Below are positions 12,452 through 18,676 of a stretch of 43,879 nt of DNA, in pieces. The position numbers and the translations under genes are program-made. A model generated the notes under the pieces. It had not been told where the DNA came from. It ran no database searches and was given only the letters and a program-made list of their open reading frames with translations. How positions within the stretch are numbered: the first letter of the stretch is position 1; each line of letters starts with the position of its first letter. Source of the stretch: a virus. The stretch spans positions 1-43,879 of IMG/VR virus record IMGVR_UViG_3300009285_000643, one strand, 5' to 3'.

Positions 12452-13479
12452 TGGGCATCACCTCCTTGATCACCGCCCGCCTCCTCCCGAACCGTCTTCT
12501 TCGCCTCGTTCAATCTGTCGCGCACCTTTTTCAGCGCGCCCTTTGTCACTTTGGCCTGCTCCCATGTCTCGGCCTCACCGTTCGTCGCATTCAGCACGAA
12601 GGCGTCGATGCTCTGCTCGTCGTTGTTCTCGTAGGCGGACAGGTCGGCGTACAGGTCGGCCACCATCTTCTGCACCTCGACCTCGCGTGCAGATGGCTGT
12701 TCCTGGGTCTGTGCCTTCGCTACAGGAGGTTTCCCGCCTGCCGCCCACTCCGCTATCCTGGTGCCCGCCGACTCGTCTATGGGCCTGTCAAGCGGGAAGA
12801 ACCCTTTGTGCTGCTCCTGTAGCTTGATCGGCATCGGAAACCCCGGCTTCGTCGCCATCAGGAGGAAGGAGGCCGTGGCCTCGTAGGGCAAATTCTTCTC
12901 GCATATCGGCACCCAACCGTCAAGCCCTGTCGCAACCTGCTTCTTCACGATCTCCATCTTGCCGCCCTCGCCGCGTTTTATGTCGATCTTCTCCTCGGCT
13001 CGCAGGCAGAGGATGAGGTGAGCGCGTACCTGGAGGAGTCGCGACACCATCCGTTTGTGATCGGACTTCGGCTTGATCCACGCGGCCATCTTGCACGCTT
13101 CGCGTTTCTTCCAGTCATCGCCGGCCATTCTCTGAAGTTCGGTCTCGTGGTAATCCAGAAGTCCCCCATCTCCTGCGTGTTCATGGGAGAAGCTGTCTAC
13201 CACGATCACTGGATAACCCGCCTTGTCAGCCGTAGCTATCGTCTCCGCGTACGCCATCGGCGAGAAGGGCGGCTTCATGTCCCCGTGCTCGAACCGGAAT
13301 TGGTCGGCGTAATGGAGCGCACGTCCCGATTCCGTGTCGATGAGTGCGAATGGCTTCTCGCCTGAGATGCCGGATGCCAGACGGAGCGCGGAAAAGGTCT
13401 TCCCACTACCGCTCGGACCTGACAGGATAATGATGATCCCAACGTTGCTTCTCACCGCTGGACGGAATTGGACGGTCAC
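12448..13479 (-). CDS. AAA/RecA-like ATPase (AAA_24-type), recombination module
   Basis: This 343-residue ATPase has Walker A GPSGSGKT at 21-28 directly after a beta-strand, FALIDTESG (43-52) and Walker B VIVVDSFSHEH (91-101). Then comes a motor region and a long helical acidic C-terminal part (about 250-343) rich in Glu/Lys. The family is found in phages next to RecE/Cas4-like nucleases and is related to the RecA-like single-strand annealing (Sak4) ATPases. It should act in homologous recombination with the nuclease just upstream. GTG 13479 overlaps the upstream stop (GTGA) and is chosen over the longer frame from 13653. Confidence 0.8.
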   Translation of the reverse strand: MTVQFRPAVRSNVGIIIILSGPSGSGKTFSALRLASGISGEKPFALIDTESGRALHYADQFRFEHGDMKPPFSPMAYAETIATADKAGYPVIVVDSFSHEHAGDGGLLDYHETELQRMAGDDWKKREACKMAAWIKPKSDHKRMVSRLLQVRAHLILCLRAEEKIDIKRGEGGKMEIVKKQVATGLDGWVPICEKNLPYEATASFLLMATKPGFPMPIKLQEQHKGFFPLDRPIDESAGTRIAEWAAGGKPPVAKAQTQEQPSAREVEVQKMVADLYADLSAYENNDEQSIDAFVLNATNGEAETWEQAKVTKGALKKVRDRLNEAKKTVREEAGGDQGGDAQ

Positions 13480-14339
13480 TCTCTCCCCTCCCACTCCGCT
13501 TGCTCCCATGCGGGGATCTCGGGATAGCACACGCGCTCCGGGTATCCCGGCCAATCGTTCTTGGCATCGCATTCCGCCCACAGTTTCAACCCCGCTTCGA
13601 CCTTCCGGTTCCCCAGGTCTTCCGCCGCAGGGTCTAGACCCACGAGCGAGCACAGGTAGGGCGGCTCGTTCTCCTGTACGAGGAAGATTTGTTTCGCATC
13701 TGTTCCGTGGACCGCGCGAATGCCTCTCGCGTAGAACGCAGCCGTCACGTAACAGCCCATCCTGACGAACTGCCCTTTGCCCCAGGAGTTCGGTTCCGCG
13801 CTCGATCCGCCGGTTTTATAGTGGATGACCACGGCCTTATCGTCGGAGATCCTGTCCGGTCGAATCTTGCAGGGCGTCAAGCCATCCTGCCACGTAATCG
13901 TAACTTCGCTATCTCCGCCGCCCTTCTCGAACGCCGCCCAAATGAAGGGTTCGCTCTCTCTCAGGTCCTCGATGAAGAATCTCGCTTCTTCGACCATATC
14001 CCTGACCGCGTTCACCTGGCCGAGGAGTATCGGAATCTTGCCTTCTGCGTATGCCGCATCCCTGGCTTCGCGGATCGCGTTGTTCGTCCATCCTACCGGG
14101 ACCACGCCCTCCTTGCTGGGGTAATCTCCTGGGTCGATGATCTCCATCGTCGAGTTGTCACCCTCCATAAGCAACGCGTGGGCAAGCGAGCCAATGTCCT
14201 GATTGCGGGTAGACTTCTCCTCTGGCCGCTCGGGATTCAGCCAGGATTCATAGCAAGCGGCACGAGGACACCTTTGCAACAGTGTCACGATGTCCGACGC
14301 GCTCACAGCTTCTAAAGCCAGATACTCCTCAATCGTCAT
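13476..14339 (-). CDS. PD-(D/E)XK exonuclease-like protein with altered active-site motif
   Basis: It resembles phage RecE/Cas4-like nucleases (DUF3799 type), with GSLAHALLMEG (about 48-58), KIRPDRIS (putative metal Asp), AVVIHYKTGG and later RMGCYVTAAFY. The catalytic (D/E)-x-K position here reads H-Y-K, so the acidic ligand is replaced by His; this is either a variant active site or a non-catalytic DNA-binding form. ATG 14339 has GAAAGG at a good distance; ATG 14348 would lie on that site. It works with the ATPase downstream (GTGA overlap) in recombination. A strong hairpin lies in its leader. Confidence 0.75.
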   Translation of the reverse strand: MTIEEYLALEAVSASDIVTLLQRCPRAACYESWLNPERPEEKSTRNQDIGSLAHALLMEGDNSTMEIIDPGDYPSKEGVVPVGWTNNAIREARDAAYAEGKIPILLGQVNAVRDMVEEARFFIEDLRESEPFIWAAFEKGGGDSEVTITWQDGLTPCKIRPDRISDDKAVVIHYKTGGSSAEPNSWGKGQFVRMGCYVTAAFYARGIRAVHGTDAKQIFLVQENEPPYLCSLVGLDPAAEDLGNRKVEAGLKLWAECDAKNDWPGYPERVCYPEIPAWEQAEWEGRE

Positions 14340-14361
14340 ATCATCCATCCTTTCAGCCCTA

Positions 14362-14410
14362 GGGGTAGCCGCCGTTCCGACCGAGGGGGTCGTGGCCGAC
14401 GGCGTACCCC
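14362..14410 (-). promoter_or_regulatory. Two-storey hairpin in the leader of the exonuclease gene
   Basis: GGGGTA-(2-base bulge)-CGCCGT (14362-14375) pairs with ACGGCGTACCCC (14399-14410), 12 pairs; inside, CGACC (14378-14382) pairs with GGTCG (14388-14392). It sits about 23 bases before the chosen start codon. A regulatory or processing role is possible; there is no T-tract. Confidence 0.5.
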
Positions 14411-14422
14411 AATCGGGCAAAC

Positions 14423-14926
14423 CTAATCAACCCAAACGTATCCCTCTTCTGGCACTTCGCCCGTTCTCTCCCTCTCACTTATATCATCCGCGCGGATGAC
14501 CAGGAATGTCTCACCCTTCTGGCTCATCCAACCTCGGGCTAGGGCCTCCGCCAGTGAAACGTAGGGTGCCCAGGAAGCCCTCGTCTCGTCGCCCTCCTCC
14601 AGATACCGTGATTCTGCACCGTCCACGCTTCCTCGCCCAGGGGCAAACGCCTTGCTGCAAGGAACCTCTTGGCCGTTCAGGAAATACGCAAATCGGCATC
14701 CCCGGTGGTATGCGGTGGCCTGCTCCAATGTTGGGGCTTCGGAGATTGAGTAGTCTTCCCCGCAACAGGTACACGTAACACACTGAGGATTCCGCCCAAA
14801 GCGATTGTAGAAGATCACCTTCGCCTCCTCTTTGGGGGCCTCGATGAAGATGTATGCCCAAGCGAGTTTCTGATCGCCACCGCTGTGCATGTCCATGAAT
14901 TGAGTCCACATTTCTGCCCCTTTCAT
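14423..14926 (-). CDS. Phage protein of the MWTQFMDMHSGG family with Cys motif
   Basis: The core MWTQFMDMHSGG..., then IEAPKEEAKVIFYNRFGRNP and CVTCTCCGEDYSISE, is a recognisable conserved small phage protein family (unknown function, near nucleotide-metabolism genes). CxxCxCC probably binds a metal. ATG 14926 overlaps the upstream stop (ATGA); ATG 14911, with AAAGGGG before it, is an equally good start and matches the family N-terminus. The C-terminal part (APYVSLAEALARGWMSQKGETFLVIRADDISERER) is the usual end. Confidence 0.8.
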   Translation of the reverse strand: MKGAEMWTQFMDMHSGGDQKLAWAYIFIEAPKEEAKVIFYNRFGRNPQCVTCTCCGEDYSISEAPTLEQATAYHRGCRFAYFLNGQEVPCSKAFAPGRGSVDGAESRYLEEGDETRASWAPYVSLAEALARGWMSQKGETFLVIRADDISERERTGEVPEEGYVWVD

Positions 14927-15063
14927 CGCCACTCCGGTCCCAACGCCACGCCCAGCAACCCCACCAGGTAGGCGAAGGCCCAGAACACCAGGGCGAAAAC
15001 CAACCCCACCAGCATGTCCAACAATCCCACCTTGCAATTCCTCTTCGGCCACACGCCTCTCAT
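14923..15063 (-). CDS. Small single-pass membrane protein (46 aa)
   Basis: A short basic N-terminus (MRGVWPKRNCK) precedes a hydrophobic stretch (about 14-40: LDMLVGLVFALVFWAFAYLVGLLGVAL) that makes one long span. GGAGGCGGT stands before ATG 15063. It is coupled to both neighbours (ATGA). Function unknown. Confidence 0.7.
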   Translation of the reverse strand: MRGVWPKRNCKVGLLDMLVGLVFALVFWAFAYLVGLLGVALGPEWR

Positions 15064-15227
15064 ACCGCCTCCAACTTCTCTTCTACGTGCACCAGCGCCC
15101 GCGCAAGCGCCAGATACTTGTATTTTGTGGATGCCCCCCATTCAGGATTCGCGAGGAACGCGGCTATCTTGCCGTGCAGCAGTGCGCTTTGCGCCAGGAA
15201 TGCCTTCTTGTCCTCGTCGTAGATCAT
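15060..15227 (-). CDS. Small helical protein (55 aa)
   Basis: The peptide begins MIYDEDKKAFLAQSALLHGK and continues as an amphipathic helix ending VHVEEKLEAV. AAGGAGGAGGC before ATG 15227 is one of the strongest ribosome-binding sites here, and its stop overlaps the next start (ATGA). No family is recognised. It is the first gene downstream of the structured RNA element. Confidence 0.7.
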   Translation of the reverse strand: MIYDEDKKAFLAQSALLHGKIAAFLANPEWGASTKYKYLALARALVHVEEKLEAV

Positions 15228-15245
15228 GCCTCCTCCTTGTATCGC

Positions 15246-15365
15246 TGGGCCTGCGGGCCGGGAGGTTTCGAACCTCCGTGGGGTTTGGTAGTTCGGCCTT
15301 CATCCCTTACCCCGATACGCCGACATACGCCATAGACCAACTCGGCCACGTGCGCCGCAGGCCCA
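15246..15365 (-). ncRNA. tRNA-like structured RNA downstream of the RNA ligase gene
   Basis: Minus strand, ~120 nt. An 11-bp perfect closing stem joins TGGGCCTGCGG and CCGCAGGCCCA (15355-15365 with 15246-15256), ending in CCA. Inside are a tRNA-like T-arm (GGAGG-TTCGAAA-CCTCC) and a D-arm-like block (GTGGCCGAGTTGGT...GGC). The canonical 7-bp acceptor and a 7-base anticodon loop cannot be fitted cleanly, so it is not called a tRNA. It may be a degenerate class II tRNA or a tRNA-mimicking RNA. It starts 5 bases after the RNA ligase stop, so it is co-transcribed. Confidence 0.5.
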
Positions 15366-15370
15366 ACATC

Positions 15371-16006
15371 TTAGAAATCTCGCGTCTTGATCTTCACAAT
15401 GAGTCGGGCCCCCTTCTTGTCAAACAGGGTCTCCAGGGGCCTCCCGACAAGCCCCTCGGCATCTTTGTCGGGATCGACGGCACATCTCGACTTGAAGCCA
15501 TTGCGAACGAACTCTGTCGCCTCCTCCATTGTCATCTCACCAAACGAGGGCACAACCTCAAGAGAGAGTTTCCCTGCCACGTCGCGCACATTCTCGTCGC
15601 TCAACCACCAGACCCCGCCAACGAGCACATCGAATACGATGATCTTCTTCGTCGGAGAGTATGCGCCACCGCTTTGGATTCCGGCCCCGAATCCCTCCCC
15701 ATAGATCACCGCATCCGACTCAGGAAACGTCTCCCGCATCTTATCCAGGGAGACATTCTTGTGTAGCCATTGGAACAGATCGCCGGGGAGTTGGGCGTTA
15801 TCCGTTTTGCCGCCGAAGCTGAGTTGACCCCCTTCCCATATACAGCGGACGTTGGTGCCATCAACCTTCTCTGTCCAATGCCAGGTCTTGAGCAAGGAAT
15901 ACGAACGGTTCTTCAACGCGGCGGGGTTGACTTTGAATGTCTTCTCATCGCGCTCGTATAGAGTCTCGATCTTAGGGTACATTGTGCCTTGGGCCTGAAT
16001 AAGCAT
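15371..16006 (-). CDS. RNA ligase-family nucleotidyltransferase
   Basis: This 211-residue protein contains the ligase motifs in order: I EKVDGTNVR with the AMP-accepting Lys47; III YGEGFG (102-107); IIIa FDVLV; IV EGLVGRP (184-190); V IVKIKTRDF (203-211). It ends at motif V, so it lacks the extra C-terminal domain of DNA ligases or T4 Rnl1. This size and pattern fit the short RNA-ligase/Rnl2-like group, which seals RNA nicks with ATP. The start is supported by TAAGGAGGAACG. The tRNA-like RNA directly downstream is a plausible substrate. Confidence 0.85.
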   Translation of the reverse strand: MLIQAQGTMYPKIETLYERDEKTFKVNPAALKNRSYSLLKTWHWTEKVDGTNVRCIWEGGQLSFGGKTDNAQLPGDLFQWLHKNVSLDKMRETFPESDAVIYGEGFGAGIQSGGAYSPTKKIIVFDVLVGGVWWLSDENVRDVAGKLSLEVVPSFGEMTMEEATEFVRNGFKSRCAVDPDKDAEGLVGRPLETLFDKKGARLIVKIKTRDF

Positions 16007-16021
16007 CGTTCCTCCTTATAG

Positions 16022-16086
16022 TCGCCGGGGCGGACTCTCGATCCATCGACTGCCCCGGCGGTGAACGCACCACGGTCAGCCGTGGT
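16022..16086 (-). promoter_or_regulatory. Pair of hairpins in the leader of the RNA ligase gene
   Basis: GCCGGGGC (16024-16031) pairs with GCCCCGGC (16052-16059), extended by flanking pairs; ACCACGG (16069-16075) pairs with CCGTGGT (16080-16086) around 4 bases. Both lie in the 99-base gap between two genes. There is no T-tract, so they are more likely RNA-processing or translational-control elements than terminators. Confidence 0.5.
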
Positions 16087-16105
16087 TCGGGGGTAGACTT
16101 TTCGC

Positions 16106-16360
16106 CTAACGGATAATACTTAGATGCCCATCCTCGTCCACAATTTGCTCCTTGTAGGTAGATCCATCTGTGCACTGACTACGACAACCGTGCGGCCCAA
16201 CAAGGCGGGCCGCTTTCTCCAGAACGACGCCACCCAGTCCGGCAGGTGTGACATCGCCGTTCGAGACATACGCCTTGCAATCAACGCACTCCCATCCTAT
16301 TCTGTATGATCCGCCGAGTAGAGCTTCCTCGTGTACTTGACGCCATCGGTGTGTGTGCAT
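16106..16360 (-). CDS. Small Cys/His-containing protein (84 aa)
   Basis: It starts MHTHRWRQVHEEALLGG and contains WECVDCKAYV near residue 26, with later Cys near 60: possibly one zinc site. AAAGGAG lies about 12 bases before ATG 16360; a TTG at 16372 is alternative but sits on the ribosome-binding site. It is the second gene of the early block, after the HTH gene. Confidence 0.6.
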   Translation of the reverse strand: MHTHRWRQVHEEALLGGSYRIGWECVDCKAYVSNGDVTPAGLGGVVLEKAARLVGPHGCRSQCTDGSTYKEQIVDEDGHLSIIR

Positions 16361-16368
16361 ACGTTTGG

Positions 16369-16566
16369 TCAACTCCTTTCCTTCAGTATCTTATCTATCG
16401 CCGCCCGAAGCCGCAATTCATTATCAGGCGTGAACTTCTCCGAGTTCAGAAGCTGGTGAACCCTCGCCTGCGAGACTTTCAGCACACGCGCTACGGCTTG
16501 TTGGCTGATACGTTCCTTGAGCATCTGAACCTGTAATCGCATAGCTTTGGGGTCTATCTTCTTCAT
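16369..16566 (-). CDS. Small helix-turn-helix regulator (65 aa)
   Basis: It is all helical with a classic HTH: ISQQAVARVLKVSQARVHQLLNSE (about residues 20-43), where QQAVARVL is helix 2 and SQARVHQLL the recognition helix; a C-terminal helix follows. This is the size of Cro-like or XRE-type phage regulators. It is the first gene behind the TATAAT promoter at 16580-16608, whose palindrome (16585-16614) is a likely own-binding site. It is therefore a candidate early regulator of the replication block and of the divergent 16695 gene. Confidence 0.85.
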   Translation of the reverse strand: MKKIDPKAMRLQVQMLKERISQQAVARVLKVSQARVHQLLNSEKFTPDNELRLRAAIDKILKERS

Positions 16567-16579
16567 TGCTACCCTTATG

Positions 16580-16608
16580 ATTATAATCCCTCTTTCCGCA
16601 GATTACAA
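16580..16608 (-). promoter_or_regulatory. Early promoter (minus strand) of the replication block
   Basis: On the minus strand TTGTAA (16608-16603) is separated by 17 bases from a perfect TATAAT (16585-16580). Transcription would start near 16573, only a few bases before the HTH start codon (16566), so its mRNA would have a very short leader that cuts into the AAGGG ribosome-binding site (16572-16576). Confidence 0.65.
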
Positions 16609-16614
16609 GGGATT
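16585..16614. promoter_or_regulatory. Operator-like palindrome in the early promoter
   Basis: AATCCCT (16585-16591) is complementary to AGGGATT (16608-16614), with 16 bases between. It runs from the end of the -10 box across the whole -35 box. Arms about two helical turns apart fit binding by a dimeric HTH protein. Confidence 0.5.
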
Positions 16615-16694
16615 CCTCCATATTTATTTTTCCGGGGGCGGCAAGGAGGATCTGAGGACAGGCGGGAACCCCTCGAACGGAAGGAGCGTACAAC

Positions 16695-16949
16695 GTGCGA
16701 ACACCCAAATGTTCAGCCAAGCGACACAAATGGAACTACTTCATCTGGACGCCCAAGACCATGAAGTGCATGGCTCCACGCATCTTTAGACGGTGTGACC
16801 ATTGCGGAGAACACCAAATCGTATGCGGGAACCGTCGCCCGTATGCCTGTGAGTTACCGAAAGAAACGATCTTTGAGGCGAAGTTGGAGGGGGCGGCTCA
16901 GAAGATGGAGGAAGGGTTCGCGAGAAGCATTTTCCAAGCAGCGTGCTGA
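16695..16949 (+). CDS. Isolated plus-strand zinc-finger protein (84 aa)
   Basis: It is a basic protein with CMAPRIFRRCDHCGEHQIVC (about 25-44) forming a CxxC...C zinc site, plus a helical C-terminal part (EAKLEGAAQKMEEGFARSIF). GTG 16695 is preceded by GGAAGGAG at good spacing. It is the only plus-strand gene inside 39 kb of minus-strand genes and is divergent from the HTH regulator, so the 128-base gap between them should be a two-way control region. It converges on the amidase gene without a clear terminator. Confidence 0.6.
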   Translation: MRTPKCSAKRHKWNYFIWTPKTMKCMAPRIFRRCDHCGEHQIVCGNRRPYACELPKETIFEAKLEGAAQKMEEGFARSIFQAAC

Positions 16950-16970
16950 AGTATCTTACGGATTGCGAGG

Positions 16971-17417
16971 TTACTCGCGGAGGAACGCTCGGAGGTGTTT
17001 GCAGTCGAACCCTGGGCAGGTCTTGCCCTGCTTCTTGGCCGAGGGGTATTCCCGATGCCCCTTGACCGCATTCGGCCCGAACCCATACCGACGCATCATC
17101 CTCATACAGTAGTCCGCCAATGCCGCCTCCTGCCTCTCTGTGGGGAGCGCGGGCGGCTTGAGGATGAGGCAGACGCCAAGCGTTGACCGGTTCGCCTCGG
17201 GGCAGTGCGCCCCCTGACGCGACACCGGCCTGCCTATCGAGATAACGCCGTCAAGGTCCGCCTCATACGCGCTGTGGGCCTTCCTGTGGCCGTTCAGGAT
17301 GACGTGGTGATAGCCGATGTCCGACCACCCCTTCGACTTGTGCCAGGCGCGAATCGTGGCAACGTCGCCGAAGGGGGAGTCGGAACAGTGGACCACAATG
17401 CCGAGGATCTTCCTCAC
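16971..17417 (-). CDS. N-acetylmuramoyl-L-alanine amidase (endolysin)
   Basis: A single Amidase_2/PGRP domain spans the 148 residues, the length of T7 lysozyme-type amidases. The zinc ligands are His10 (VVHCSDSP), His121 (GHREYP) and Cys134 (KTCPG); Tyr36 (GYHHVI) and Lys132 are in catalytic positions. It cuts the bond between muramic acid and L-Ala in peptidoglycan at lysis. No signal peptide, so it depends on a holin. GTG 17417 overlaps the stop of the small membrane protein upstream (GTGA), a typical holin-lysin pair. Confidence 0.95.
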   Translation of the reverse strand: MRKILGIVVHCSDSPFGDVATIRAWHKSKGWSDIGYHHVILNGHRKAHSAYEADLDGVISIGRPVSRQGAHCPEANRSTLGVCLILKPPALPTERQEAALADYCMRMMRRYGFGPNAVKGHREYPSAKKQGKTCPGFDCKHLRAFLRE

Positions 17418-17557
17418 GGCTTGCGCTCGATCAGTTCATCCAGTTTCTTCGCCGCCTGCTTACCCTTCGGCAGTTTCCACACTTGGATGATGGCAACGAT
17501 AGCCGCCGCAACCGCGCCAATCACCTCGATCAAGTCCTTCGGTGTCCATCCGCTCAT
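17414..17557 (-). CDS. Probable holin (47 aa)
   Basis: The short N-terminus (MSGWTPKDL) is followed by one hydrophobic span (about 9-27: LIEVIGAVAAAIVAIIQVW) and a strongly basic/charged tail (KLPKGKQAAKKLDELIERKP). One span plus charged tail, directly overlapping the amidase start, fits a class III-like or pinholin-type protein. It is coupled to the upstream gene by ATGA. A second candidate lies at 18404-18667. Confidence 0.7.
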   Translation of the reverse strand: MSGWTPKDLIEVIGAVAAAIVAIIQVWKLPKGKQAAKKLDELIERKP

Positions 17558-17775
17558 AGCTGTATCCGCTCCACCATGTCCACGATCTCCTCGCGCAACT
17601 CCTCGGCCTTGTGCTCCACCAACTGCTCAAGGGCCTCCCGTGCTTCGGGCGGGAGCGCGATGCCGAATCCGCTGTCGAGTACGTCAACAAACTCCTCTAC
17701 AAGGTCATCGGCGTTGTCCGCGATGTTGACCTCGCGGATCTCCCGGATCACCACCGTCTTGCCGATACCCTCCAC
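17554..17775 (-). CDS. Acidic helical lysis-region protein; true start perhaps upstream (73-91 aa)
   Basis: The protein is rich in Glu/Asp and Val/Ile (EIREVNIADNADDLVEEFVDVLDSG) with a helical C-terminus. The GTG at 17775 has a weak ribosome-binding site. The frame stays open upstream to 17829, where AAAGGAGGG sits at ideal distance from an ATC (17829-17827) followed by TSWFSVWWKKQKPHIEIV; this Trp-rich start looks like the natural N-terminus. Either an unusual AUC start is used or the start codon was altered when the HNH-like gene upstream arrived. Confidence 0.6.
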   Translation of the reverse strand: MEGIGKTVVIREIREVNIADNADDLVEEFVDVLDSGFGIALPPEAREALEQLVEHKAEELREEIVDMVERIQL

Positions 17776-17830
17776 GATTTCGATGTGCGGCTTCTGCTTC
17801 TTCCACCAGACGCTAAACCATGACGTGATG

Positions 17831-18283
17831 TTACCCTCCTTTCGCTTGGCCTGGTCTATATCCGACCGGCCATGTCAGCTTCCCATGACAGGAAGCACAG
17901 AGCCATATAACTTCGAGCGGTTTCTCATAATCCTCGTGATGCGCCTGAATTTGTAGATCGCTTCTACCACATTTCGGACAGTTTATTGGCCTACCTTGGA
18001 CGATCTCGCGTTCGTGGTATTGGAAAATGGCCCGTGATCTACCAGGTTTGGGGTTGATCTTGTGCTTTGCGGCGGCAAGCGAAAGTAAGTGTTCTCGATG
18101 TTCCCAATAGTATTGCCGCGAACGCCTTCGTGCTGCATTGCGGTCGGCATCCTTTCGGTTCCGAATACTCTCGCGAATCCTTGTCGCTTTGCAGGCATCG
18201 CATATCTTCCGAATCGTTCCACCACCTTGTTTTCTCTTTGGGGTCGATGGAATTGGCGAATTGCAGTAACGGCAGAACTGCAT
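17831..18283 (-). CDS. HNH-like zinc protein (putative homing endonuclease)
   Basis: The N-terminal Cys cluster (MQFCRYCNSPIP...CDACKATR) and a basic linker (RNAARRRSRQYYWEHREHL) are followed by the HNH core CPKCGRSDLQIQAHHEDYEKPLEVIWLCASCHGKLTW, the widespread phage type with AHHxDYxKPLEVxWLCxxCH. ATG 18283 follows AGGAGATGCAAG; the longer frame from 18322 is not needed. It sits inside the lysis cassette, between the two holin candidates, which suggests insertion of a mobile gene. Confidence 0.8.
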   Translation of the reverse strand: MQFCRYCNSPIPSTPKRKQGGGTIRKICDACKATRIRESIRNRKDADRNAARRRSRQYYWEHREHLLSLAAAKHKINPKPGRSRAIFQYHEREIVQGRPINCPKCGRSDLQIQAHHEDYEKPLEVIWLCASCHGKLTWPVGYRPGQAKGG

Positions 18284-18312
18284 CTTGCATCTCCTGTTAT
18301 GCCCTGTAGATG

Positions 18313-18366
18313 AGAGGGCCAACCCACCCAGGAAAGCGGGGATTCGGGTGCGACCCTAGGCCCTCT
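18313..18366 (-). promoter_or_regulatory. Hairpin before the HNH-like gene
   Basis: AGAGGGCC (18313-18320) pairs exactly with GGCCCTCT (18359-18366), with a second CACCC/GGGTG stem inside. It fills the 120-base gap upstream of the HNH-like gene, together with nothing else recognisable. It may be a processing or translational-control structure. Confidence 0.45.
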
Positions 18367-18403
18367 GGCTTTCGCCACATGCACATTCATCATTACCGCA
18401 ATC

Positions 18404-18667
18404 TTACCTCCTTATCTCTTCGTCGTAGGGACATCGCCGCACGTCTTTCAACGCCTCGGCGATCTGGTGAGTGCTGTCGGCAACCTGACGCATGATAATC
18501 TTGGCTTCGGCCCGGTCCCCGTTCATGATCTCGATGATTCGCTCTTCGTGCTTGCGGGCCTGCATCTGGCCGTAGTTCACCTGCTGTATGAGCCAGCGGC
18601 CAACGAATCCCAAGGACACGCCCAAAGAGCCAATCGTCGCCGCCATCATCTTCTCAACCTCAGTCAA
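18404..18667 (-). CDS. Holin-like membrane protein with coiled-coil tail (87 aa)
   Basis: The N-terminus carries one moderately hydrophobic span (about 9-28: ATIGSLGVSLGFVGRWLIQQ), then a long charged helix (about 35-80: HEERIIEIMNGDRAEAKIIMRQV...). This resembles small holin/holin-accessory proteins of the XhlA/BhlA style. The TTG start 18667 has GAGGGGAACGA before it. It is the first gene after the tail fibre, thus start of the lysis block. Confidence 0.6.
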   Translation of the reverse strand: MTEVEKMMAATIGSLGVSLGFVGRWLIQQVNYGQMQARKHEERIIEIMNGDRAEAKIIMRQVADSTHQIAEALKDVRRCPYDEEIRR

Positions 18668-18676
18668 TCGTTCCCC

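Noticed and set aside
15246-15365. Standard tRNA gene
   Set aside because: T-arm and D-arm-like parts fit, but no 7-bp acceptor/7-base anticodon loop combination could be placed; reported only as tRNA-like.
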